This document shows positions 6,315 through 15,117 of a stretch of 42,418 bases of DNA, piece by piece. The stretch is from Ruminococcus flavefaciens (GTDB lineage Bacteria; Bacillota; Clostridia; Oscillospirales; Ruminococcaceae). Numbering within the stretch: the first letter of the stretch is position 1; each line of letters opens with the position of its first letter. The position numbers and the translations under genes are program-made. The stretch spans positions 1 to 42,418 of the forward strand of contig DFJW01000095.1 of assembly GCA_002373775.1 (NCBI GenBank), given 5' to 3'. The notes beneath the pieces were generated by a model that saw only the letters and a list, made by a program, of their open reading frames with translations, was not told the origin of the DNA and did no database searches.

Positions 6315-9062
6315 TCAGATCAGCTCTATATCAAGTATCGCAGCAGAATTCGAAAGCTTTACGGTCAATTCACCGACCTCCGGAATGTCAGCCGGAAGTT
6401 CTGCGCTGTATGCTCTGAAATCATCTGCTGCATCACTGGCAGCGATCCGGATCACTGTCTTTATGCCGCATATATCCAATTCTGCATCCGTCGGCTCAAC
6501 ATATGCCGACGCTTTAAGTTCAAGTCTGTGTTTGCCTGCGAAAGGCACTCCGTTGTATTTCACAGTGCCGTCCCAGCCGCGCACCGTCACATATTGTCTG
6601 CCGAGCCTGCGCGAATATGCTATCAGAGCATTGTCTCCGGAATCAAAGGTCTGCGCTTCAAAACAGCTTCCGCGCACTCCGATATGTTCTCCGGATATAT
6701 CAAGTTCTGCTCTGCACCGTATGTCAGCAGAGGAAGCACCTGCCATGAAAGTATATTTGCCGGTCTCGGTCATGAACTTTCCGCGGTGAAGGTCATATAT
6801 CTGAAGGATATGCTCAGGTATGCTTATCTTCACCCTTCCGGTCTCACCTGCCTTCAGGCTGATGCGCTCAAATCCGCATAGCCTGCGTATGGGGCGGCTC
6901 ACTTCCGAATCCTTCACTGTATAGTATATCTGCACTACGTCTGTACCGTCGGTATCTGAGGTATTCTCAACATCCAGCTCAGCTTCGGCACCGTTTTCAG
7001 TGCGTCTCACTTCAAAGCCCGACCAGCGGAATCCGGCATAGCTCAGTCCGTATCCGAACGGATACAGCGGTTCGCCCTTGAAATACATATATGTAGTGCC
7101 TCCCAGTTCAATATCATATTCCATGATATCCGGAAGGTCATACTCCGATCTGTACCATGTCATCGGCAGTCTTGCAGACGGAACGTTCCTGCCGCTGAGT
7201 GTATGCGCAGCAGCTGTTCCAAGATGAGCGCCGGCATGCGTAGTATACAAGATAGCCGGAAGCAGTTCCTGTTCACGGCATATCGAATACTGATAGCTCG
7301 ATATCAGCAGCAGTACTGTCGCCGGATTGACGCTGTGGAGAAATTCCGTCATGCCCTCCTGTATGTTCAGCTTCAGAGTCCTGCGGTCGTATCCCTCCTG
7401 TGCCACCTGTACAGGATAATTGCCTGTGCAGTATATCACAGTCCCGCAGGCTGACGCGAGTTCAGCTGCGCGTTCCTTTCCGGCACTTACCGTTTCGATA
7501 CGGAACAGCACATCTTCACCGACTGAACGGCGGTGTGTGAAACTCAGTCCTTTATCGTCAAGCATAAGCCGTTCATGTCCGAGATACGCCTCTATCAGTG
7601 TGCCTTTCTCAGTATCAAATGTATTGAATGTCTCATGGGTGAACCAATCATATATCGTCCTGTTATGGAGGCGGAGTTCCCCGTCGGTATTGCGGACGTA
7701 CCTGCGGTATTTCACGGAAAACAGGTTCTTCCAGTTCTCTCCCCAGTCCTGTAGCTCGAATCTTTCAGCTTCGGTGACTTTATCAGCATCAGCGATGATC
7801 CTGCCGTCTTCCTTCGCGGAAAGGTATTTTCCGTTGGGAGCCTTTATGGCAACGATATCCCATAGCCTGTCGTGTACTATCTCACAGTCCGGGAATTCCG
7901 CTCTCATGCCGTCAAGCACACTTACTGCACTGCGGTAAGTGCCGGTGTACCAGTCCTTCAGGCTCTCATCCGCCAGCGGACCGCAGACGGCTATCCTGCC
8001 GCCGACATCACGCAGAGGAAGTATTCCGTCATTTTTCAGCAGCACTACCTGTTCCATTGCCGCACGGAGATTTGTACTGTCAGATGTACTGCTTTCCAGT
8101 ACATCCATGCCTATCCCGTCGAAAGGCGTGTGTTCCGAAAAATGTCCCAGTCTTGCACGGGCATACAGCACGTTTTCAAGAGCACTGTCAATGTCCTGCT
8201 CTGTCAGTATGCCGTTTTTAAGACCTTCACGGGCAGCATTGGCTGTCAGTTCAGCATTATCCGTCATGATATCACAGCCGGCATGCAGTCCCTCGGCAAG
8301 TGCCTCGGAATGGCGTTCACAGTAATGATGCGCAGTCACAGTCTGCGAAAAATCAGCTCCGTCTGTGACAGCGAACCAGAGTCCCCACTGATCTTTCAGG
8401 ACGCTGTTAAGTTCCGGATTGCACATGGCTGGTATCCCGTTTATCTCATTGTACGCCGTCATTACGCTCCTTGCGCCGCCGTACTTTACGGCGTTCATGA
8501 ACGCGGCATAGTAGTATTCGTATTTCAGCCTGAGGGGGATACTGGCATTGCAGCTTCCTCTCTTGTATTCGTTGTTATTGGCACAGAAATGCTTCAGCGT
8601 GGGGATAGTTTTATAGAAACCGTCCTGCTCCCCCGCCATTGTGCGTGTATACGCTGCCGTCATCTCTCCGGCAAGGAAAACATCCTCGCCGTATGCCTCC
8701 TCTGTGCGTCCCCATCGCGGATCGCGTTCCATATCTACTGTAGGTCCCCATACACAAAGGCATCCGCGCTTTTCTTTATTATAGTACGCACGGCATTCGT
8801 CTCCGCATATCTTTCCCAGTTCCTCCATAAGCCGGCGGTCGAATGTGGAGGCAAGTCCTATCGGCTGAGGGAAGACCGTAGAGTAGTGTTCGTCATCACG
8901 TCCCACAAATCCTCTCGCCACTTCGTGCCCGATATAGAAATCATTTATCCCCAGACGCTCAACGCCCTGCTGATGCGTCGTGAGGAGATGCAGCTTATCT
9001 TCCAGCGTAAGCTCGCCTAAAAGCTCACGCGCACGCTGCATAAACCTGTCGTTCCTGTCCAT
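6315..9062 (-). CDS. Intracellular GH3 beta-glycosidase with an inserted fascin-like domain
   Basis: This 915-residue glycoside hydrolase family 3 protein probably removes sugars from the non-reducing end of imported oligosaccharides. The N-terminal barrel (1-310) shows WGPTVDMERDPRWGR, ERD and KHFCANNNE, and the nucleophile Asp234 in VTDGADF. The C-terminal alpha/beta sandwich starts at about 335 (LLKNDGILPL). It is interrupted at about 402-527 by a beta-trefoil-like insert (IKAPNGKYLSAKEDGRI and FELQDWG) resembling fascin-like domains. It then resumes and is followed by the FGYGLSY block, a fibronectin-III-like domain, and a C-terminal CBM6-like region (about 780-915). There is no signal peptide. 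The residue after the nucleophile is Gly, where many family members have Trp, so substrate cannot be named; glucoside or xyloside are both possible. The start has AAGGAG 6 nt upstream. It lies 37 nt after dgt. Confidence 0.88.
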   Translation of the reverse strand: MDRNDRFMQRARELLGELTLEDKLHLLTTHQQGVERLGINDFYIGHEVARGFVGRDDEHYSTVFPQPIGLASTFDRRLMEELGKICGDECRAYYNKEKRGCLCVWGPTVDMERDPRWGRTEEAYGEDVFLAGEMTAAYTRTMAGEQDGFYKTIPTLKHFCANNNEYKRGSCNASIPLRLKYEYYYAAFMNAVKYGGARSVMTAYNEINGIPAMCNPELNSVLKDQWGLWFAVTDGADFSQTVTAHHYCERHSEALAEGLHAGCDIMTDNAELTANAAREGLKNGILTEQDIDSALENVLYARARLGHFSEHTPFDGIGMDVLESSTSDSTNLRAAMEQVVLLKNDGILPLRDVGGRIAVCGPLADESLKDWYTGTYRSAVSVLDGMRAEFPDCEIVHDRLWDIVAIKAPNGKYLSAKEDGRIIADADKVTEAERFELQDWGENWKNLFSVKYRRYVRNTDGELRLHNRTIYDWFTHETFNTFDTEKGTLIEAYLGHERLMLDDKGLSFTHRRSVGEDVLFRIETVSAGKERAAELASACGTVIYCTGNYPVQVAQEGYDRRTLKLNIQEGMTEFLHSVNPATVLLLISSYQYSICREQELLPAILYTTHAGAHLGTAAAHTLSGRNVPSARLPMTWYRSEYDLPDIMEYDIELGGTTYMYFKGEPLYPFGYGLSYAGFRWSGFEVRRTENGAEAELDVENTSDTDGTDVVQIYYTVKDSEVSRPIRRLCGFERISLKAGETGRVKISIPEHILQIYDLHRGKFMTETGKYTFMAGASSADIRCRAELDISGEHIGVRGSCFEAQTFDSGDNALIAYSRRLGRQYVTVRGWDGTVKYNGVPFAGKHRLELKASAYVEPTDAELDICGIKTVIRIAASDAADDFRAYSAELPADIPEVGELTVKLSNSAAILDIELI

Positions 9063-9099
9063 AATAAACTCCTTTTAATCAGACTGTGCCCTTACAAAT

Positions 9100-10524
9100 T
9101 CAGGTGATGCCGGTCAGTTCATGATACAGCTTCTTTGCATAGCCGTCAGTCATGCCGCAGATGTAATCCGTCACCAGCATGAGCCTGAGATACAGCTTCT
9201 CTGCCTCTCCGCAGTCTGCTGAACTGTGTTTGTATGCCCGGATATAATTCTCTGAGATAAGCGCAGTCAGCTTATCATCCAGCACAGAACGAGGCTCATC
9301 CGTATCATAGACTATTGCTGCCCGGACAAATTTGTCCAGCAGGAAACCGAATATCTCTCCGGCAGCTATTTCCAGTCTGAATATCTCCTTGGAACGGAAA
9401 ACATATCTGTATGCAAGATCGCTGAGAGCATGTGCCAGAGCATTGCCATAGGATACGGAAAGCAGTTCCTTTCCGAAGCTTCCTTCCATTATTGCGCGGT
9501 AATTGCGTGTGAATCCGAAAGCTGCACACTTCAGCAGCACTCCCTGCACATAGATCGTCCAGCGCTGTACTGCGTTCTGTTCGGGCGAAAGAAGCCCTTT
9601 TTCCTTTGCCTGCTCATAATAGTATTCAAGCTTTTCAACGGCTTTGCTGTATTCTTTCATCTCGCCGTCACCGGAGCATCTGTGGATATAATTCTCCTTC
9701 AGTTCCGAGAGGAGAACACTGTAGCTTATGAAGCCCTTCTTTACAGCGTCTTCGATGTCTGCGGTCTTGTATGCGATATCATCGGCTGCTTCAAGTATGA
9801 ACGCAAGAGGGTGACGTGCTCCGGCAGAGCCCGTTCCAGCCTTTATTTCGGAAAAGACATCCCTTTCCGAATAATAATATCCCATTTTCTTATCCTTGAT
9901 ATTTCCGCTGTTCCTGTTAGTCTCGGTGGATGCTACGGGATACTTTATTATTGTGTCCAGCAGGGTATACGTCAGGTTCATTCCGTTCTCATCCACTATG
10001 AAATGCAGCTTGGTCAGCAGGCGGAGTGCCTGCGCATTGCCTTCAAAATTCAGCAGATCACTGCACATCTGCGGCAGAAGTATATCCGTTATCTTCTTTC
10101 CCCTGAATGTTAGTCCGCTCAGGTTACGGCTGAACCAGTTGCGGATATAGTCCTCGCCGAAATGCCCGAAAGGCGGATTGCCTATGTCATGGATAAGTCC
10201 CGCGCATTCCAGCACGCTGCATATCTTGTTCACTGCAAGTTCGTCGATATCACTGTCCTTGCGGTACTTTATGATATCGCTGAATATCATCTGTCCCAGC
10301 GATTTTCCAAAAGACGACACTTCAAGGGAATGAGTCAGCCTTGTGCGGACAAAATCTCCCCTGTCAAGAGGGAACACCTGTGTCTTGTCCTGAAGGCGTC
10401 TGAATGACGCACTTCCGATTATCCGGTGATAGTCCCTCTGGAACTCATTTCTCTGATCTGAAACTACGGCTGTCGTACTCACCTCACGCTGTCGTTTTTC
10501 GCATAGAAGCTGTTTCCAGTTCAT
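9100..10524 (-). CDS. dgt: Deoxyguanosinetriphosphate triphosphohydrolase-like HD protein
   Basis: This 474-residue HD-domain enzyme of the dGTPase family hydrolyses dNTPs to the nucleoside and triphosphate, helping balance the nucleotide pool. Visible family blocks are FRRLQDKTQVFPLD and RTRLTHSLEVS (metal His65), the HD pair in GLIHDIGNPPFGHFGE (residues 112-113), NFEGNAQALRLL, and the second helical His/Asp region ILEAADDIAYKTADIEDA. The ATG at 10524 overlaps the sfsA stop codon (ATGA) and has GGAG 8 nt upstream. A GTG at 10533 would start inside that ribosome site. The overlap shows translational coupling with sfsA. Confidence 0.92.
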   Translation of the reverse strand: MNWKQLLCEKRQREVSTTAVVSDQRNEFQRDYHRIIGSASFRRLQDKTQVFPLDRGDFVRTRLTHSLEVSSFGKSLGQMIFSDIIKYRKDSDIDELAVNKICSVLECAGLIHDIGNPPFGHFGEDYIRNWFSRNLSGLTFRGKKITDILLPQMCSDLLNFEGNAQALRLLTKLHFIVDENGMNLTYTLLDTIIKYPVASTETNRNSGNIKDKKMGYYYSERDVFSEIKAGTGSAGARHPLAFILEAADDIAYKTADIEDAVKKGFISYSVLLSELKENYIHRCSGDGEMKEYSKAVEKLEYYYEQAKEKGLLSPEQNAVQRWTIYVQGVLLKCAAFGFTRNYRAIMEGSFGKELLSVSYGNALAHALSDLAYRYVFRSKEIFRLEIAAGEIFGFLLDKFVRAAIVYDTDEPRSVLDDKLTALISENYIRAYKHSSADCGEAEKLYLRLMLVTDYICGMTDGYAKKLYHELTGIT

Positions 10525-11228
10525 TGTTCCCACTCCGTTTCAACGGCTATCATGCCGTTTATTTTTATGGAATCAGCAGTGACATCGCACTGACATGCAA
10601 GACACTTCACTCCCGACGCAGCTGCCCTTCTCAGCGTCTCACCGAATTCAGGATGTGTAGTGTCATTTGGTCTTACGGCGCTTATCCCATTCATCTGCAC
10701 CACAAAAAGCAGATACGCACCGTATCCCTCAGCAGCTGCTGATATCAGTCCGTTCAGATGCTTGATCCCGCGCTCTGTAGGCGCATCCGGGAAATATGCT
10801 ATCCCCTGTCTTTCGAGCGTAACTCCCTTGACCTCCATAAAACTGCGTCTGTCTCCGCAGTCTATGCAAAGATCAAAGCGGGAATCACCGTAAGTGACCT
10901 CTCGCCTGATCGTCATATCAGCAGAAAAAATGCCGCTCTCCGGAAGCCATTCAGCAGCAGCGGCATTCGGTATCTGCGAATCCATATTTATCATTATCGG
11001 CTGACTGCCCTCACGTTCCTTTTCCACGGCGATAAGGTCATATCCGGTCTTTCTCGCCGGAGAATCCGCCTTTTCGAGCCACACTCTGCATCCCGGGACC
11101 AGCAGTTCACGGCACCTTCCCGTATTCTTCACATGCACCGTCTCTATCCTGCCTCCGATGCTGACATGGGCGATGAATCGGTTAAGGCGGTCGATAAATA
11201 CGCCTTCTGCTACGTTATGGTATCTCAT
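10521..11228 (-). CDS. sfsA: SfsA family protein (sugar fermentation stimulation / nuclease fold)
   Basis: The protein has 235 residues, matching the 234 of E. coli SfsA, and carries the family blocks HVKNTGRCRELL, VEKEREGSQPI, RFDLCIDCGDRRSFMEVKGVTL and FPDAPTERGIKHL. The E-x-K pair in MEVKG fits the PD-(D/E)XK-like nuclease fold of the family. The true substrate is unsettled; the name comes from a maltose phenotype. The ATG at 11228 is chosen with AAGGA about 10 nt upstream, as an upstream GTG at 11237 abuts the ribosome site. It is the first gene of the probable sfsA-dgt-GH3-pdxK unit, driven by the promoter at 11260-11288. Confidence 0.92.
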   Translation of the reverse strand: MRYHNVAEGVFIDRLNRFIAHVSIGGRIETVHVKNTGRCRELLVPGCRVWLEKADSPARKTGYDLIAVEKEREGSQPIMINMDSQIPNAAAAEWLPESGIFSADMTIRREVTYGDSRFDLCIDCGDRRSFMEVKGVTLERQGIAYFPDAPTERGIKHLNGLISAAAEGYGAYLLFVVQMNGISAVRPNDTTHPEFGETLRRAAASGVKCLACQCDVTADSIKINGMIAVETEWEQ

Positions 11229-11259
11229 CAATGCCACGTCCTTGTATCATTCTCCGTCT

Positions 11260-11288
11260 ATTTTACCATATCCGCCGGACAATTTCAA
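11260..11288 (-). promoter_or_regulatory. Sigma-A type promoter of the sfsA operon
   Basis: On the minus strand TTGAAA (11288-11283) is followed by 17 nt and TAAAAT (11265-11260), about 32 nt upstream of the sfsA ATG. Confidence 0.65.
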
Positions 11289-11325
11289 TAGTTTAAAGCA
11301 AAATGTGCCTCACTTTTGTCCGTGC

Positions 11326-11360
11326 AAAAAGGCCGCATCAAATAACCGATGCAGCCTTTT
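11326..11360 (-). terminator. Terminator of the flavin reductase-rubredoxin gene
   Basis: The stem AAAAGGCTGCATC / GATGCGGCCTTTT pairs fully only in the minus-strand RNA, where the one non-Watson-Crick position is a G-U pair; on the plus strand it would be a C-A mismatch. A run of five U follows, so direction is clear. Confidence 0.88.
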
Positions 11361-11379
11361 AGTGTCAGACAGTTACATA

Positions 11380-12162
11380 TCACACTTTTTCAAATTCCGA
11401 AGCCGGAACTCCGCAAAGCGGACAGACAAAGTCTTCCGGCAGTTCATCTCCTTCGTACTCATAGCCGCACACTGTACATCTCCAGACTGTCTTTCCTTCC
11501 GGAGTAACGCCTGCCGGTACAGTTTCCGGAACAGCAGTGCCCTTGACTATCTTCTCAAAATCAGACGCAGGATGCTTGCAGAGCGGACAGATGAAATCCT
11601 CCGGCAGTTCTTCACCGACATATTCGTATCCGCATATGGTGCATCTCCAGATAGTCTGACCGTCCGGAGTTTCTCCCACTGCCTTCGGCTTGGGCTTTAT
11701 ATTGCTGAGGTAGTACTCATAAGTTGCCGAGCGCTCATCGGCTATCATGCCAGACTCAGTCACATCTGCGATGAACATTGTATGTGTACCGAGGTCATAA
11801 CTCTGGCAGACACTTCCGCAGAGATAGGCATTCGTGCCCTTTGTAACTATCATCGTACCGTTCTCAGCACGGCGGCAGTCCGTGAAGCCGTCGAATTTGT
11901 CACATTCCCTGCCGCTTCTGAAACCGAAATGCCTGAAGAGTTCAAAGTCTGCCGATTCGCTGATTATGGAAACGGTGAATCTGCCTGTATCGCGTATGAA
12001 ATCATGAGTAAGATTATCCTTGTTCACTGTCACGCTTATGCGGTTCGGAGAAGATGTTACCTGACCGACTGTATTTGTGATACATCCGTTGTCCTTTTCG
12101 TACTCCTCAGATGTGACTACAAACAGTCCGTAGGAAAGCTTGTGCATCGGATTTGCTCCCAT
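11380..12162 (-). CDS. Flavin reductase fused to two rubredoxin domains (Hrb-like)
   Basis: This 260-residue redox protein has an N-terminal flavin reductase / FMN-binding split-barrel domain (1-155, beginning [26 protein letters not shown]). Two rubredoxin domains follow, with iron-binding cysteines C174, C177, C192, C195 and C229, C232, C247, C250 (CTICGYEY...CPLC and [10 protein letters not shown]...CPLC). The single-rubredoxin version in Moorella thermoacetica, Hrb, passes electrons from NADH to the flavodiiron protein FprA for NO or O2 reduction. An oxygen or NO defence role here is inference; no flavodiiron gene is in the window. The gene stands alone, with its own promoter and terminator. 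The ATG at 12162 has GAGG about 8 nt upstream. Confidence 0.9.
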   Translation of the reverse strand: MGANPMHKLSYGLFVVTSEEYEKDNGCITNTVGQVTSSPNRISVTVNKDNLTHDFIRDTGRFTVSIISESADFELFRHFGFRSGRECDKFDGFTDCRRAENGTMIVTKGTNAYLCGSVCQSYDLGTHTMFIADVTESGMIADERSATYEYYLSNIKPKPKAVGETPDGQTIWRCTICGYEYVGEELPEDFICPLCKHPASDFEKIVKGTAVPETVPAGVTPEGKTVWRCTVCGYEYEGDELPEDFVCPLCGVPASEFEKV

Positions 12163-12231
12163 AGCTATTACCTCTTTTCAATAATCTACATATTTTTCAA
12201 CATTATACTGTGATAATATGTGCTTTATAAC

Positions 12232-12260
12232 ATTATAATATGTGCAAAACAAAATGTCAA
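12232..12260 (-). promoter_or_regulatory. Consensus promoter of the flavin reductase-rubredoxin gene, with repeated box
   Basis: On the minus strand TTGACA (12260-12255), 17 nt and TATAAT (12237-12232) form a perfect sigma-A promoter. The 11-mer ATAATATGTGC occurs twice on the plus strand at 12213-12223 and 12235-12245, spaced 22 bp. One copy overlaps the -10/spacer and the other lies just past the start site, which suggests a regulator binding two helical turns apart. Confidence 0.7.
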
Positions 12261-12281
12261 GAAAAATATACAGGCTCAGGT

Positions 12282-13961
12282 TCATATCTTCTGCTCTGTC
12301 TCTTCATGTCCGTCTGCCGTCTTATCAGCTTCGTATGCCAGTATATAGAGTATCAGGAACGGCGCAAGCACGAACGTAGAAAGGAGATATCTTGTCTCGT
12401 TGGTGACTGTGGAGATGGCTATGGAGATGATATTCCCAGACACTGGCAGGAATATCGCCCATCTCCGCCTCAGGAACTTCTTTTCCCGGTTGGCGGATAG
12501 GATCATACATATCAATAGTACGAGCGAGATGTTGTCGAACCAGAACACTGTCCTGCGTGTATGGCAGTGTCCCCAGACTATTACAGTGCTGTTCACGACA
12601 TTCATTGCATATGCCGGGAAATGCCTCGGCAAAAGTCGGAGATACAGCTTTATGGTCCCGGTTTTATGCTCTCCCATGCCGAGTATGAGCATATTGTTCA
12701 GCACATCCATATCAGGATCAGCGGTTATCCTCGGATCAAAGTCCTCATGCCATATCAGACTGCTGAGTCCCCAAGGATCATACTCATCTCTGAGCCAGTC
12801 AAGCGGAAGGAACTCCGACACCTCATCCAGTTCCGCGTCCGTTGCTCTTCCGTCGTTGACGGCTGCTGCTATGCCTGTGCCGAACACCTGTAGTCCGAAG
12901 CCGTTCGGTATGGTCCTTGTGCCGAGAACGTCATAGGCATACCAATGATTTGCTGTGAAAAGCACGGCAAAAGTCACTGCCGATGCGATCATCTCGCGGT
13001 ACTTCTTTTTCTTTATCAGCACTGCCAGCAGGAATATCACGGCAAAAATCACGGTCACTATGCCGTTCAGCCTCAGCAGCAGTATCCCGGCAAGAGATAT
13101 ACCGGTCAGGAGAGCTTTCAGCAGTCCGAAACGCTCAGGTTCATCGAGCAGGCAGCATATCAGCAGTGTGAGGCAGCCGATAAAAAACGTATGCGGCGTG
13201 TCTTTCCACGGAAAAAGATAGGGTTCTGTATTTCCGGCTGCGGAATTGAACACTCCCATGACTGCGAACTGCAATGCGAAGGGGACGCCTTTTTTAGTCA
13301 GGAAATGCGCGAACATTGCAAACAGCGCCGCTATCATCAGAAGCTGCACCAGTATCACTATGGTGAAGCTGTCATAGATGCTGAGCAGTGCTTTAAGGAA
13401 TATGGTATGTGCAACAGCGTGTACATCGCAGTAAGAGATGTCTCCGTGTATCTGCTTCCACTGATTGCGGCAGTCAGGCGAGGTACGATAAGGGAAATAA
13501 CAGCTCCAGTACATGCAAAGTGCTGCAAATGTCCAGACGAATACTGCGGCGGCGGCTTTTGCCGGGGAAAGGTCTATGGAATAGCCTTTCCTTTGCCTAT
13601 AAGCCGCACATCCGCGTCTCAGCGCATTGGCTATGCCGGCGAAAAGATATGTCCAGACTGCTGTACCTGCCATAATCAGCAGAACTATCACTGCTGCCGG
13701 CAGATGATAGTCACAGATGAGTATATATGTGAACGAAAGGCTCCATATCGCCGCAGCTATGACATTTCCGGGACGAATTATCCTCTTCCGGCTGCTCTCT
13801 CTGTATTTTACGGCAATTATAATGACTGCCGCCAGTATCAGTACATCCCACACCTTGGTAACATGTTTTTGCAGCAGCGGCAGATCTATGAAACGAAGTG
13901 CAGCTGCTGTCACAGTCAGCAGGACAGTACCGCCGATCAGCCGCTTTTCTTTTAAGGTCAT
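12282..13961 (-). CDS. Polytopic membrane protein, glycosyltransferase-like (DUF6020-type)
   Basis: The protein has 559 residues and about 11-13 predicted membrane helices, for example LIGGTVLLTVTAAALRF near the N-terminus, LILAAVIIIAVKY, and GILLLRLNGIVTVIFAVIFL. A short extracytoplasmic segment YFPYRTSPDCRNQWKQIHGD follows the fourth or fifth helix and resembles the Asp-containing first loop of GT-C-like and DUF6020 membrane proteins. This would fit a lipid-linked sugar transferase or a cell-envelope polymer enzyme, but that is inference. The ATG at 13961 has AGGAGG 8 nt upstream. It lies 65 nt behind the PASTA-SH3 gene, with a terminator in between, so it may be partly co-transcribed with it. 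Confidence 0.75.
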   Translation of the reverse strand: MTLKEKRLIGGTVLLTVTAAALRFIDLPLLQKHVTKVWDVLILAAVIIIAVKYRESSRKRIIRPGNVIAAAIWSLSFTYILICDYHLPAAVIVLLIMAGTAVWTYLFAGIANALRRGCAAYRQRKGYSIDLSPAKAAAAVFVWTFAALCMYWSCYFPYRTSPDCRNQWKQIHGDISYCDVHAVAHTIFLKALLSIYDSFTIVILVQLLMIAALFAMFAHFLTKKGVPFALQFAVMGVFNSAAGNTEPYLFPWKDTPHTFFIGCLTLLICCLLDEPERFGLLKALLTGISLAGILLLRLNGIVTVIFAVIFLLAVLIKKKKYREMIASAVTFAVLFTANHWYAYDVLGTRTIPNGFGLQVFGTGIAAAVNDGRATDAELDEVSEFLPLDWLRDEYDPWGLSSLIWHEDFDPRITADPDMDVLNNMLILGMGEHKTGTIKLYLRLLPRHFPAYAMNVVNSTVIVWGHCHTRRTVFWFDNISLVLLICMILSANREKKFLRRRWAIFLPVSGNIISIAISTVTNETRYLLSTFVLAPFLILYILAYEADKTADGHEETEQKI

Positions 13962-13990
13962 TTTTACCTCCTGATGCTTCTTTTAATACA

Positions 13991-14019
13991 AATGCGGAAT
14001 CCACCGGGAATTCCGCATT
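13991..14019 (-). terminator. Terminator after the PASTA-SH3 gene
   Basis: The 10-bp stem AATGCGGAAT / ATTCCGCATT has a 9-nt loop. On the minus strand it is followed by TTGTATTAAAAG. The weak T-tail could allow read-through into the membrane protein gene. Confidence 0.65.
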
Positions 14020-14026
14020 ATATGAA

Positions 14027-15100
14027 TCAGTTCACGATACTTATATATTCCTTTGCAACGTAGCCGTAGCCGTCCTTGTACTTTATCTTGTACCAGCTAC
14101 CCTCTTCGCCGACGATATCAACTGTTCCTCCCTTTGCGGCTGAACCTATGATGTCACTGTTGGAAGATGCGCTCTTTCTGATGTTGAGGTCGGTCTCTTT
14201 GGTCATGACCTTGCCTTTTCGGAGAACTTCCTCGGCTTTCTCGGTGGTCGGCTGTGTCTGAACCGGCTGTGTACCGGCTTCTGTTTCGGTCTCAGGCTCT
14301 GTAGCTGCCGGACCTTCCGTCGGCATAGGACCTCTGGAGTAAACTATCATTATCATCTCGCCCTTTGCCACTACAGTGCCGGGTTCAAGATTCTGCCTTA
14401 CAACATTGCCTTCCGGCACTTCATCGTCATAGGTAAATATGGGTTCGGGATAGATCGTCAGACCTGCCTCCTCTGCTTTATGCACAGATTCGACATATGA
14501 TAATCCGGAGAGATCAGGGACCACCACTTCGTCCGAATCAGGTTCTGTCTCGGCAGGGAGCTCAGTCTCGGTCTCCATTTCGGTCTCTTCTTCAGTATCT
14601 TCTTCTGTTTCTTCTTCTGTTTCTTCCTCAGTTTCTTTGATCGAATATGACGAGGAATCCCTTGCACTTCTGGATGAAGAACCGCCTGCTCCTCCGTCAT
14701 CGTCATCCTTGTTCATTAAAAGGAATACGCAGACGCCTGCTACCGCCAGCAGGAGCAGGATGATTATGATTATCAGCACAGGCATCATATTGCCGCCGCC
14801 ATTGCCGTTATCAGGCTGTGTACGGTAACGTGGATCCTGCGGATATACGCCGTTGGGCTGATAAGGATTTCCCTGCTGCTGGAACGGATTCTGCTGCACT
14901 CCCTGAGCCTGCTGATAAGGATTCCCCTGCTGGAACGGGTTCTGCTGTGCCCCCTGAGCCTGCTGATAAGGATTCCCCTGCTGGAACGGGTTCTGCTGTC
15001 CTCCCTGAGTCTGCTGATAAGGATTTCCCTGCTGCTGGAAAGGGTTCTGCTGATAAGGTCCATTCTGCTGATAGCCATTCTGACCGAACTGATCTGACAT
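14027..15100 (-). CDS. Membrane-anchored PASTA plus SH3b protein with Q/N-rich repeat N-terminus
   Basis: The 357-residue protein has four parts. Residues 1-100 are low-complexity, built from repeats like NPYQQAQG and QQNPFQQG. A single membrane helix (106-129) is followed by a basic/acidic patch and a Glu/Thr-rich stretch (156-190). A PASTA domain at about 191-257 (VVVPDLSGLSYVESVHKAEEAG to VYSRGP) and a bacterial SH3 domain at about 296-357 (TDLNIRKSASSNSDIIG) lie outside the cell. PASTA domains bind uncrosslinked peptidoglycan in kinases such as PrkC/PknB, and SH3b domains bind wall peptides. The gene starts 17 nt after the Ser/Thr kinase gene at 15118. It appears to supply, in a separate chain, the wall-sensing module that is normally fused to such kinases. 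The start has GAGGAGG upstream. Confidence 0.88.
   Translation of the reverse strand: MSDQFGQNGYQQNGPYQQNPFQQQGNPYQQTQGGQQNPFQQGNPYQQAQGAQQNPFQQGNPYQQAQGVQQNPFQQQGNPYQPNGVYPQDPRYRTQPDNGNGGGNMMPVLIIIIILLLLAVAGVCVFLLMNKDDDDGGAGGSSSRSARDSSSYSIKETEEETEEETEEDTEEETEMETETELPAETEPDSDEVVVPDLSGLSYVESVHKAEEAGLTIYPEPIFTYDDEVPEGNVVRQNLEPGTVVAKGEMIMIVYSRGPMPTEGPAATEPETETEAGTQPVQTQPTTEKAEEVLRKGKVMTKETDLNIRKSASSNSDIIGSAAKGGTVDIVGEEGSWYKIKYKDGYGYVAKEYISIVN
14855..15070. repeat. In-frame tandem repeats encoding QQNPFQQGNPYQQAQG units
   Basis: Within the 5' end of the PASTA-SH3 gene, units of about 48-51 bp (GGAACGGGTTCTGCTG and CTGATAAGGATTCCC blocks) recur about four times. They are in frame, so copy number could vary without a frameshift. 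The repeats keep all other frames open, which produces spurious overlapping reading frames. Confidence 0.8.
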
Positions 15101-15117
15101 ACAGCCACCTCCTCAAT

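Noticed and set aside
7872..9020. Long plus-strand reading frame of 382 codons
   Set aside because: It is antisense to the well-supported GH3 gene, has no ribosome site and no domain pattern.
12945..13955. Plus-strand reading frame of 336 codons rich in Cys, His and Tyr
   Set aside because: It is antisense to the polytopic membrane protein; the composition is that expected from reverse-complemented hydrophobic codons.
14785..15116. Two additional overlapping minus-strand frames over the PASTA-SH3 gene
   Set aside because: They arise because the tandem repeat lacks stops in all frames. They lack homology and start signals.
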